NCBI GenBank assembly: GCA_036435485.1
Contig: CM071597.1
Span: 172,652,147 to 172,716,146 of the forward strand
Origin: Saposhnikovia divaricata
Taxonomy: Eukaryota; Streptophyta; Magnoliopsida; Apiales; Apiaceae
Direction of reading: 5' to 3'
DNA length: 64,000 bases
Made by a program: the position numbers and the translations under genes. This document shows positions 47,201 through 57,726 of the stretch, one piece after another (position 1 is the first letter of the stretch; each line of letters begins with the position of its first letter). Under the pieces are notes generated by a model. The model saw only the letters and a program-made list of their open reading frames with translations. It ran no database searches and was not told where the DNA came from.

Positions 47201-48351
47201 AGGTTAATTCTTTCTTCACAGGATCATATGCGAGGTTGATTTTAGCAATGCGTGTTCCTCAGAATCAAGCAATGGATCTCTTGGCTTGGTCACGATCGAC
47301 TAATGGTCATTATTCAGTCAAAACAGGATATCAGCTTTGGCATGATTCTAATGTGGGAGTGAGTAATGTGGTTCAAACTGGTGGTTGGAATAAACTCTGG
47401 AAATTAAATCTTCCTCACAAGATCAAGATTTTTCTTTGGCAGTTTTGCAGAAATAATATCCCTGTTCGAAAAAGGCTAAGTAGTAGGGGGGTGCGTCTAC
47501 CTATAACTTGCCCGATGTGTATGGTAGACATTGAACATTTAGCTCATGTTTTCTTTGACTGTCCTTTTGCTTCAAGTTGTTGGCAATATGCAGGAGTAGT
47601 CTACGATATGCAGCAGGTAGAGTTTGTCCCAGACTGGATTATTCAGAAAATTAATAGTACTTCGACTGAGGAGATTGAAATAGTGGCCAAAGTTTTGTGG
47701 GGAATCTGGTTTTTCAGAAATAAACGAGTTTGGGATAATAAGGTGGTTACTAATGTGATAGTTATGGACTGGAGCACTAAAACGATCTCAGACTGGAAGG
47801 AAGCAAATCAGAGGAGAATTCATATCCAGGGGCTTAATAGTGCAGGGAATAATGTTAAATCTTGTCATAAGTGGAAGCCTCCTAATGAGGGTTGCTGGAA
47901 ACTTAATGTGGATGCTTCTGTTAAGATGGGTGAAGACACTTTCAGTATAGGACTTATTCTTCGTGATCATCGAGGAACTTTTGTTAAGGGCAAGACAATT
48001 TGTCTTCGAATGGTTAGTACGGTTATGGAGGCTGAAGCTTTGGCCTTGCAGGAAGGTATTACTTGGATCCTTTCTCTGCCTTATCAAGAGGTTTGTATAG
48101 AGTCAGACTCCCTTCTTTGTGTGCAAGCTATCAAAAATTTTCAGGAGAATGAATCGGAAGTTGGACACATTCTGGAAACCTGTCGTGCGTTAATTGTTTC
48201 TAGATCAGGTTTGTCAGTTCAGTTTGTTAAAAGGCAAGCGAACAAAGCAGCCCATTTGACGGCTCGTTTACCTTGTTCGCTAGATTGTCAAAACACATTA
48301 TCGTCTCCTCAAGGTCTGTTGTTGGAGACTCTGTTGCATGATTTTTCTTAA
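44276..48351 (+). pseudogene. L1 ORF2 (endonuclease, RT, RNase H), broken
   Basis: The reading frame starts MNILSWNCRGLGSPRTIRVL. An APE-type endonuclease follows (SETISY, VGDFNDLL, STSDHDPIF; 44276-45000), then reverse transcriptase (HPDKASGPDGLNPSFFQQFW, PIALCNVLYKILAKVLSNRL, KFDISKAYDRVDW, GLRQGDPLSPYLFLFCVEGL, catalytic LLFADDSF at about 46310-46333), a zf-RVT region (WKLNLPHKIKIFLWQ..CPMC) and a C-terminal RNase H (LNVDAS, ESDSL, ANKAAH). Breaks: TAG 45308-45310, TGA 45968-45970, two probable one-base losses in T runs near 46336 and 46380, and a shift in a G run near 46826. No active protein is expected. Confidence 0.95.
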
Positions 48352-48391
48352 TGAGAATGGTTCTTTTCTTCAAAAAAAAAAGAATATTTAA

Positions 48392-49447
48392 CTTTATCTT
48401 AAAATAAATTGACTTATTCTGTACAACAAGTTACTCAAACACCCCCGTAGCCTTTGGGAGTTTGGGGATGTGATGGGAGGGGCACATTATACAGAATGTT
48501 GCTTAGGGAAACTCTAGTTAATATAGCATTTTGGGTGGGAGAGAAATTTAAAATTTAAAATTATTAATTTATTAAAATATTAAAAAATTTATATATTATT
48601 TATTTAATTTTATATTTTAAAAATTTCATCGATAATTTTTTTGAGATTAAATAGTTTTCATTTGAGGTTTAACGAGTTTCATTTGAGTTTTTAGAAATAT
48701 TCAATTTTTTAATTAAAATTTTTGAATTTTATTTGTATTATCTTGGGAGTTCAACAGTTCTATTTTGGATTTTAGAAATATTCAGAATGACGAATAAACC
48801 GTATACAAACTTAGGGTTTACCGTGGACCCTAAACCCTAATTTATGTTAATTTTAAAAAAATTTGGACTGGCCCCCGATTTTTTAAAAATCAGACCGTCG
48901 GACTCAGTAAGAAAACAAAATTTGAATTGACATTTTGATTGTAAATTTTCAAATAATGTTTGCAAATACATTATTTAGCAAAAAAAATTTAAACTACCCA
49001 AAAACACCACTTTAAGTAAAGTTTTGAACCTAAAACTCTACTTTAAGTAGCGTTTTGTAAAAAAAAAAAATAGGTATATCCTCTAGAGTTTTCAGCTCTT
49101 AACAAAAGATAAAATAGCTTTTGATTCCCCCCCCCCACAACTACGCTTAAAGCAGCATTTTGTGTGCTTCTAAACACTTTTTCAACTCCCGTTTTACTAA
49201 AAAAAACAAAGGAAATGTGATTTTGGAACGCCAGGCGATCTAGCGTTTTGTGTGTTTCACTGTAAAGGTTCCTTTATCTAGCATTTTACTGTGATATTTG
49301 GGGTCACACTTACAGATTGTGATAATTAGGGCATTTTATGTTGATATTGTGATATTTGGGTCAACACCCGTCAAGGGGACTAGGTAAAAAATATCTTTTT
49401 TTTGCTAAATGAATTAGGTAAAAACTTATGTGTGATTCATTATTGAG
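48392..49447. other. Gene-free AT-rich sequence
   Basis: No gene is seen. Around 48815-48842 there are AAACCCTAA telomere-type words, and around 49010-49160 repeated TAAGTAGCGTTTTG-type words plus a C10 run. These suggest a decayed element, not one I can name. Confidence 0.4.
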
Positions 49448-49785
49448 TCAGGTTCTATGAAGACTACTGTTTCCTCGGAGATCTGGGAGACCATACATCT
49501 TTTGCAAGTAAAATAATGTAAAATTAGTAATTTTACAAAACATTTTCTATGTATATCACTAAAAAATTTGAAAATCATGCATGTTTTGTTAACAAAATAT
49601 TGCAAAACTAACTGTTCTGCAAATCCTGTTCCGTTTGCAAATCATACATGATTTTGAAGATTTTCAACGAAATAGTGATTTTCATGTAACATGATTTGCA
49701 AAATAATGAATTTTGTAATATTTGGAGTGCAGAACGTAAATGGTCTCCATGGTCTCCAATGAAATGATGGTCTACATGAAACTTT
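49448..49785. mobile_element. TIR MITE, related to the 50583 element
   Basis: GGTTCTATGAAGACTACTGT...GGAGATCTGGGAGACCATA at the left and TGGTCTCCATGGTCTCC...ATGGTCTACATGAAAC at the right are imperfect inverted ends. The interior shares the words TTTGCAA..ATAATG, GAAAATCATG and ACATGATTTTGAAGATT with the MITE at 50583. No coding sequence. Confidence 0.6.
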
Positions 49786-49994
49786 TCTCTGATTGATTAT
49801 ACCAAAATTGTGGTCCATAATTTTTATTAAACAATTAAAAAATAAATTTATTTTAGAGAAAGTAAGAGAGATTAAATTAAGACTTCTTAACTAAAAAACA
49901 AGAATCAAGAACATTTTGAAGTCAAATATAATAACGAGATAGTGATCGCGGCAAATGTAGAATGAGTTAGTAAAATTAGACTTAATATGTTAAA

Positions 49995-50520
49995 TCTTTT
50001 TTTTAAACCCAAGCATCTAAATTTCATTAACCATGAACTGAATGTCTGGAAAACTGATAGATTGATAGATTTTTGCTTGGTATTGATTATATCAATATTG
50101 TTTAGTTCCAAAAGGTATTAATCTTGTAAGGTGATGGACTACCTTATTTCCATCTCTTTTAACATGAGAAAATTTTACAGAATCAAGAGAACTACTAGCA
50201 CTAATTACATCTTCAAGTACCAAATCTAAGTCACTACAGTGAAAAGAGCCTTTTGCAAAACGTAATATAATCATTTGCGAGTCAGAGTCTATGACTTTAT
50301 CTCTCAAGTTGTGTATTTGAGGTAGCTTTACTGCCATTGCAATGGCTCTGCACTCTGTAATTTCAGGTGGCCAGTGTGCTTGAATGCGCCTGGTCGCAAC
50401 AAACAAGATTGTTCATTCATAGTGCTTCACAACTACACCCATTCTAATCCATCCACTTTCACTTAACGAAGCATCTGTGTTCAATTTTGTAAAATCTTGA
50501 GGTGTTGGAGACCACCTTCA
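49995..50520 (-). pseudogene. 5'-truncated L1 RNase H tail
   Basis: On the minus strand this encodes the terminal RNase H-like domain of an L1 ORF2: TKLNTDASLSESGWIRMGVV, then a TGA near 50416, ITECRAIAMAVKL, VIDSDSQMI and HVKRDGNKVVHHLTRL, stopping at 50092. A 3' UTR ending TTAATGAAATTTAGATGC and an A-run (plus-strand T run at 49997-50006) follows. It is a separate, older insertion from the 43651 LINE, with different sequence. Confidence 0.8.
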
Positions 50521-50545
50521 TGGACTCCAACCTTGACCAAAATGA

Positions 50546-50548
<3 letters not shown>

Positions 50549-50578
<30 letters not shown>
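50549..50578. repeat. (TA)n microsatellite
   Basis: Fifteen TA units directly abut the left end of the 50583 MITE. Confidence 0.95.
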
Positions 50579-50580
<2 letters not shown>

Positions 50581-50582
50581 TA

Positions 50583-50957
50583 AAGTTCTATGGAGTACTC
50601 ATTTAATTGGAACACTTGGAGTACATATACATTTTGCATTCAAAGTTTTGCAAACTTTATTATTTTGCAAAGCTTATTACATGAATATCACTATTTCATT
50701 GAAAATCATGAAAATTTTGTATGTTTTGCTAACAAAATATTGCAAAACGAATTGTTATGCGAAACACATTTGGGTTGCAAAACATAAAGGATTTTCAAGA
50801 TGAACATATTGCAAAACATACATGATTTTCAAGATTATCAATGAAATTATGATATTCATATAACAAGGTTTACAAAATAATAAATTTTAAAATATTTTGA
50901 ATGCAGAACATATATGTACTCCAAGTACTCCAATTAAATGAGCACTCCATAGAACTT

Positions 50958-50958
<1 letters not shown>
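50583..50958. mobile_element. TIR MITE inside a TA microsatellite
   Basis: AGTTCTATGGAGTACTCATT at 50584 and its near-complement ending AGCACTCCATAGAACT at 50956 form about 29-bp inverted ends; CCAAGTACTCC and GGAGTAC words extend the pairing. (TA)n lies on both sides, as if the element inserted inside one long TA run. The interior has several ATGATTTTCAAGAT and TTGCAAAAC repeats and no ORF. Confidence 0.8.

Positions 50959-50959
<1 letters not shown>

Positions 50960-51037
<78 letters not shown>
50960..51037. repeat. (TA)n microsatellite
   Basis: About 39 TA units fill the space between the MITE and the Copia LTR. The LTR also inserted into this run, so the five bases before it are TATAT. 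Confidence 0.97.
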
Positions 51038-51041
<4 letters not shown>

Positions 51042-52388
51042 AGGTCCGATAAGATTGTAGATGGGGGGTTGAATACAATCTTTACCTTTTTATCGAAATT
51101 TGTCCTTTAAATTAAATTTGATAAAGACAAATTTATCTGCGGAATTATTTAACACAATTTTTCAAGTTGAATATAACTGTATATTAACTTGATGTGGTGT
51201 TACAAAATCAGTATAACAACTTATCAAGATGTTAATAACTAATTAGAAAATTCGACATGAACTTTTCAAATTTAGTTAATAATAATCAAGATAAGAACTA
51301 GGAAACTTAATTCGCTAGTAGTACAAGAATCACAAATAAACAAGTTCTATCGGATAGAATATCACAAAGATGAAGAACTTGAATTTCTGGGAATTGTTTA
51401 AGCTTTGGTGTTCTTGGTGTTCTTGAGAGAGAGAATTCTGGTCTTGATCAAATGTTTTCTGCTGTGTTTTCTCCGTTATGACTTAATCTGGTCTGTTCTG
51501 TTCTTTTATATCAGTAACAGGTCTTGCTGGCTTTCTGTAGGATATTTAACTGCTCCAGCATGACTTAAACAGCTTCCAAGACTTGATTTTCCTTCATTAA
51601 GACTTACACAAACCTCCAATAAGACATAAAATGTGTCGGTAAGACTTACAACAGCTGGCAGAGGTCGGTAAGACATAAATTAGGTCGGTAAGACTTAATC
51701 CTGAAAAGGCTTCTGTCGGTAAGACTTAAAATAAGTCATACCGAATTTTTCATCCTCCAAGACTTAATCCAATCTTCTTTCTTTAAGTCATATTGATCCA
51801 TTTAATTAATTAATGATTAACTAATTCATATTTAATTGATACAATAATTAATTTAATTAATAAATTAATTCTTCCAAAATTAATTCATTTAATTAAATCA
51901 ACTAAATTAATTTATATCAATTATAAATGAATTTAATTAAATCAATAAATAATTAATTTAATTCTTACAAACCACTAAAGGTAGTAAAGAATTACCACTG
52001 ATTTGTGTTGACGTTCGATGTACTGTCTGGTTCATGAACGACTAACTTCAATGATGCTTCTTCACTTTTGACTTTAGGTTGTGATTTGTTTCTTCTCTCA
52101 ATTCTCTTGTACTGTAACTGATCTTCAAACTATCACTCGAAAAATCTCTGTCACTGTTCAAATGAATCCATTAACTTCAATGCTGTACTGGGGCTTGATC
52201 AGATGAGATAACTGAATCGTCTTCCAGTGTATGACATCAAAACTATAGATTGACTTTTCTTCTTTCTTCTGACAAATAATACTTCTTGAGATTCATGTGA
52301 CAGTTCATATGTATATTTACTTATTACAATTTGGTTTAAGTTGATTAGGATCCTCTAACTACAAATAGGCTGAGTCATATGCCTTTCA
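51038..52388 (-). repeat. 3' LTR of SIRE-like Copia element
   Basis: The LTR runs on the plus strand from TGTTAGGTCC to GCCTTTCA (TG...CA on the coding strand), 1,351 bp. Its first 656 bases match the partial LTR at 63343 with about three substitutions and one 2-base length difference in a G run. It contains about ten GACTTA-type words (51478-51800). A polypurine tract lies directly inside. Confidence 0.93.
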
Positions 52389-52403
52389 ATCTCCCCCTAT
52401 TTG
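52389..52403 (-). other. Polypurine tract
   Basis: AAATAGGGGGAGAT on the minus strand immediately precedes the TG of the 3' LTR. It is the expected primer for plus-strand DNA synthesis and typical of SIRE-lineage Copia elements. Confidence 0.85.
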
Positions 52404-52655
52404 TTTGTTAGATAATAACAAGCAAATTCCTAGAGGATACCTCAACTAATCCAACTTAACCAAATGAAAGATAAAACTTTAAATACTAAGTAAATATGAA
52501 AAAAAAATGTTCTGGTTTATATTTAACATTTGCCAGATTCAAACATGAAAGATAAATACAAGATAGATGATCCTCTAGACTGATCATATGATATAAATTC
52601 CTATCAAGATTTATCTAGGCTCTAAAGATATAACATGTAGAGCAATTCTTTTTCT

Positions 52656-55600
52656 TCAGTTGTCTTCCCTTCTGAATTCTCCTTCTTCTGGCTCATCTGT
52701 GACTTGAAGTTTCATATGTAGATCAGAATCAACAAGACGTTCTCTTCTTGATGACAATCCTTGAGGTAAGACTAAAGGAATTCCAAGCTTTTTTCTCAGT
52801 TCACCTTGAAATTTCTTGTAATCTTTTATGTTCGTTTGTGCATAGGAACGAATGTGATCTGCAGCTATTACCTTTTCTTCAGCCAAGTATCCATGATTTC
52901 TGAGAGCATATTCAGCATATACCAAGTGCTTTGCATGATGTTCGTATAGCTCATCTGTCTGAAGATTGATTGTGTGAAGTACCTCTCCCTTAAGAAATTT
53001 TACTTGTGGAGGTTCCTTAATCACTTCTGGTCCAGCTCTTTCAGCAAATTCTTTGAACTTTTCATGTAACAATACACCTAGCTCAGAAGATGTTCTTACC
53101 TTAGGCCTAAGTACCCATATCTCTGTCAGTGATCTGTCATAAAAGAGCTGAATAGATACTCTGAATGTTCCAACTTTATGACAATCTACAAATATTACTA
53201 GCTCATCAGATTTGGGTTCAAATGCAGTAGTTATCCTGATGACTTCTACCTGTAAGGCCTTTATATACATTTCGTGAATTGGATTTGCCAGTTTGAATTC
53301 CTCGAGAATTTGTCCAAGACGACGATCTTCATAATTAGAACTCTGAGGTGAATCAATTGCTCTTTGAGCACGTTCCCATTTGTCACCGCTCTTTAGTCTG
53401 ATATATGTTTTTCTCTTCTCAACATTTATAGCATGTAGTCGTTGTAATGCTTGCTGTTCAGCTTTCTGAAGTTCTTCATTTCGTGCAATTTGCTCTAAAG
53501 ATTTTTGAAGTTTTTCTTCTCTCAGTTGCAAATTAGCTTCCCTTTGAGCAAATAATTCTTCAGATTCTTTCTCAGCTTGTTGAGCTTCAAATTCAGATAT
53601 CACTGGTCCTTCATCTTCCCAGTGACTAAGATCAGGTTCAGGAAGTTCTTCACCTTGATCAGGGAATTCAAGATCAGCAAAAACATCGAAGTTATCCGGT
53701 TCACCCGTGTAATAATAACCTGTGTTCTTGTCGTGAATTTCTTCTTCAGTTTCTTCAACTACTTTCTTCCTCTTATCTTCACCTTGGTCAGATTTACCAG
53801 ATTTTCCTTCTCCTCCCTCTCTTTCTTTAGTAGTTTTACTTGTGACCCCTTTGATTTCTCCCCCTTAGTTGAGGAATCCTCTACAGATTTATCAGTTGTC
53901 CCAGCTTCAGGATCCTGTTCATCATCATCACCACCCTTACTTGTAAAGAATTCAATTTCTTCATTTGTAGGTTTGCGACTTTGACTTACAAGATTAAACA
54001 AATGTCTTAACCCTTTAGCCTGGTGTGCATTTTGCTTTTCGATCTGGTCCAGACGAGAATCAGTAGATTCTTGATTGTGCTGTACCTCTGACTGTAGATT
54101 ATCAACTTTCAAGGAAATCTCAGAAATTAACATGTCTTGAGCAACAGTAATATCTCCAGAGTCATCAAGTGCCTTTTCATGAGAGAGTTCGAGAGATTCT
54201 ATGTTCTTGGTGAAAGATGTCTTTAAGTAGTTTATGTCCTTCTTCATTACAGCAAGCTGACTGTTGACAGAGGTGGATGTAGAAGATCGCTCATCCACTT
54301 GTGCTCTCAGGATTTCTGTTTCAGCCTTGCTGACTGCAAGTTCTTTCTCTAAAGCAGTTATCTTTTCTAATAATGAGAGAGTGTATGTGTCAGTGTGTGC
54401 GCTCGCCTGACGTTCACTTTGAGATCCACTCACCTGAAGTGCATGTGTTTCACTCAATTTTATGGTATTCCTCACATCACTCCTCTCAGATTCCTTAGCT
54501 GCTTTCAGATTTGTACCTGCATGTAAAATCACCCTAGCCTCCTCTGGGAAGGTCAGTGGTGGTGCAATGGGAGTTCGCAAATCCCTGTCCTTAATCAAAT
54601 CTACTTGAACATTTGAAATTATTGACTGAATTGCTTCAGTAGTAGATTGATCAAGTTTCCTTCCACCTTCTCCAGTCGAAACTGCGAGTGGAAAATCCCT
54701 TGAGGGAGCCAGGAGTGTTTGTCCTGGGAGGGGAGATGATGGTTCTATTAAAGTTGGCTGAGAACCAAGATTTCCCTCTAAAGCCTGTGAAGACTCTTCT
54801 ACCGTAACTATGGTAGGCACTGTCATTTTTTCTACGTGCTCTCCTTGCAGTGTGTCCTGAGACTCATTTAAAGGTATGTCTTCCCCCATTGTGAGTAATA
54901 AGGGAGGTGTGCTTGACTCACTACAAGGTGCCACGGCCCTATGGCGAATTTCAATAGAATCATCCTGTTGAGAAGACGATTCTAGTAACTGTGTAACGGC
55001 CATATCAATTTCCATATCCCGTTGGGAGGATACAGACGGGCTTACAGTTGCCTCAGTTTGAGTTCTACTTTTCTTTTCTAGAGGCAGAGCTGTGGGTTCA
55101 CTCATACTGCCACTACTGATTCGACTTCTTTTGACTTGCAATTTCTTTCTGGAGTGAAAAGATATGAGTTTTGTTGGTTGAGTGTTTGGCTCTACGACCT
55201 TGGTTAGAGGTTGTGGTACTACAACCCCTTGGTCAGACCTACCAACCACTTGGGTTCCAGAAATAGATTAAGAAGCAGTAGTTTGAGGAACAGAAGGCAA
55301 TACCTGGTCAGCTGATTCCGCAACAGTCTCTGATAAGATGGGTTGATCTGATTCAGGTTCAGGGACAGATGCAGTTTCTTACACTGGATGTTCAACAGCA
55401 AGAGCAGCTGGCTGAGGAACAATTTGCTGAGCAGGTTCAACTTGTTGATTGCCTTGATTTTCATTATCAATAAGTATGTTTTCCACTGGTGGTTCAGGGT
55501 TTTGTTCTGGTTGTTCAGGTTCTGGTACAGGTTCAATAACAGGTAGTTGTATATAGTTTGACATGTATTGGGTGACAACTACAGGTATGTTTGAGAATTT

Positions 55601-56347
55601 TGGCTTGTTGCTGTACTCAGTGAACAATCTGGTAGTAGGTTTACCTGACGCCAGTGACTCTCCATTCAGGAATTGGGTTTGGTTTTCTAGTTCCACAAGA
55701 TGATTAAAAATTAATGATAAGAATCTTGGATAATAACATGAAACTTTATGTCCATTATCAAAATTCTTCTTTGCATTAATGATTCTTCTAACCATCGGAA
55801 CACACAGTAGTCTGCCAATATTAATTCTTCGGTTGTGTGCAACTGCATATCCAATATGCTGCAAGAAAGATGGTAATACCCCGAAGTTCCCTTTAGTAGT
55901 ATTGGCAAAGACTCTACCTAGTGTGTCAAACAGATAATCCCATTCCTGAACGAAGTTCTTTTTATTCCAGACAGTTTGATCAGGACTGTCTTGATAGAAT
56001 ACACCATTTAAAAAATTTATCATTTCTTGATCTGATGGTAATTCTTCGAAATTATCAGTTGGAAAATTTAAGACCGTATTTATTGTATTTTCATTCACTG
56101 TGTACTGATTGTCTCCTACAGAGAAGACAAAAGATCTGTTATCATTAGAAATGACAGCAGTAGTACACATGATTTGCAAAGGTTCAATCTTCAGAGGAGC
56201 ATCCAATCTCAAAGCATTGCGAACCAGTGAATTTTCATTTAAAAACCGAATCCACGGTCGAAAACGTTCAACTGAACATTTTTCTGGATCAAAATAACCG
56301 ATTAAATTATGTTTAATAATTTCAAATCGATCAGCCATTTTAATCAA
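52656..56347 (-). pseudogene. Third ORF of Copia element, env position, broken
   Basis: Downstream of pol an additional ORF of about 1,230 codons starts at 56347 (MIKMADRFEIIKHNLIGYFD) and ends at 52656. Its N-terminal 230 residues look globular (LPSFLQHIGYAVAHNRRINI). A Pro/Glu-rich region follows, then a Ser/Thr-rich segment, a coiled coil (about 54000-54400), an acidic-basic stretch and a second helical region (about 53390-53600). SIRE-type elements often carry an extra ORF here that has been called env-like. I see no clear signal peptide or membrane segment, so function is unknown. Breaks: in-frame TAA at 55379-55381 and 55268-55270, and a frameshift near 53840-53890. Confidence 0.75.
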
Positions 56348-56639
56348 GATTTAATTTCCTTGAAAATTTCAGATTTTACAAATTTTTAATTTAAAAATTA
56401 ATTTTTCGAATTAATAATTAATTAAAAATTCGAAATAATTAAAAGTTCTTCAAAAATTCTGAAAAATTCACACAATGATCCTTGTATACACACAAACACA
56501 CATGTATTTTTAGTTTTGCAAAAATCAAGCCCAGATTTCCAGAAAAACAGATCTAAAAACCGTTTTTCGAAAATAAAACTCTTAAGAAATCGAACCAAAA
56601 CTCGAATGTAACCAATCAAAATGAAGATAATCAAGCAAG

Positions 56640-57330
56640 GAGTCCAGATATGTGGTTAAATCGTGAAAAAGATGAGTGATTTCGGTCGAAAATTGGGCAT
56701 GAATTCGACTTAGTATGTGTGTGTATCGTATGTATCGATATTGTTCTATAAGACTTAACTTGATAGAAATACTTATAATGAAATTAAGACTTAAACATTC
56801 TAACTGCTATATATATATATATATACTAGTAGATGAATAAGACTTAAACATTTATTAAGACATAACTGATATGACTTAACTAAGACTCGATTAAGACTTA
56901 ACATAAACAAGACATAATAAACTGTTATGATTAAGACTTAACTTAAAAAATTACCGATAAGACTTAAACTAAAAACTCGAATAAGACTAAACTAAAGAAA
57001 TCAGTAAGACTTAATTACAAACTCATGAATATGACTTAATCTATACAGAAACTCGATTAAGACTTAGACAAAATAACTATTAAGACTTAACTAAAATAAG
57101 ACATAACTGATATGAACATTGAATATGACTTAAAAAGACAAGTTTATGACTTAATATTAATAAGACTTAACTTGAATAGGACTTAATCTAAAACTAGAAG
57201 AATAAGACTTAATAAATATACAGACCTGCGAATATGACTTAGATTTAAAACTCGGTAAGACTTAACCTGTTTAAGTCATACCGATTTTAAATTAAGTCAT
57301 ATTAACTGTTTTTCCTAATTTTAAGTCATA
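56640..57330 (-). repeat. GACTTA-motif array between pol and ORF3
   Basis: Across about 560 bases I count roughly 18 plus-strand GACTTA cores, mostly as (A)TAAGACTTAA or ATATGACTTAA, plus three inverted TAAGTC copies (57275-57320) and several AAGACATAA variants. Spacing is irregular, about 15-45 bases. The same words occur in both LTRs. The block has no ORF and looks like an intergenic leader between the pol and ORF3 genes. Coding orientation is minus, where the word reads TTAAGTCTTA. Confidence 0.85.
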
Positions 57331-57726
57331 TTAACTTTAAATAAACATTAAAAATACTATAAAATATATAATTAACTTACAAAAATAATAAAAATATTAT
57401 TTAAAATTAAACAAATAATAAAAATAATAAAAATAATTATACATACCATATGCTAACCTATTAACAAAAATAAAGCAATATTAACAGGACAAACATTACA
57501 AAACATATGATAAATTAATTAATCAAATAGAAATAAATATCTACAAATATTCTAAAAATACAGAAGTATGAAGTATTAAATAATATGAATAAACAAAGTA
57601 AAAAATAACTAAACAAACAAGAAAATCAAATGGTAAAATAATAATACAAGTGATTTCAAACAACAAATATTCACAGAATAATCACTTGCAAAATTATTAA
57701 AGATCAAATTTCAGATATTAACAGTA
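57331..57726. other. AT-rich spacer after pol
   Basis: Very A-rich low-complexity DNA with repeated AATAATAAAAATA words and no gene, between the GACTTA array and the end of pol. Confidence 0.6.

Larger units (their letters stand above)
43651..48379 (+). mobile_element. L1-type LINE, 5'-truncated in ORF1
   Basis: A 4.7-kb non-LTR retrotransposon ends in an A-run (48372-48379) and is flanked by an exact 12-bp duplication, AAGAATATTTAA (43639-43650 and 48380-48391). It holds the end of ORF1 and a full-length but broken ORF2. The element inserted into a small MITE. Confidence 0.93.

Noticed and set aside
48815..48842. Interstitial telomere repeat (AAACCCTAA words)
   Set aside because: Only two or three isolated units, and such words are common in plant 5' regions.
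50901..51110. ORF encoding an Ile-Tyr repeat
   Set aside because: It is translation of the (TA)n repeat.
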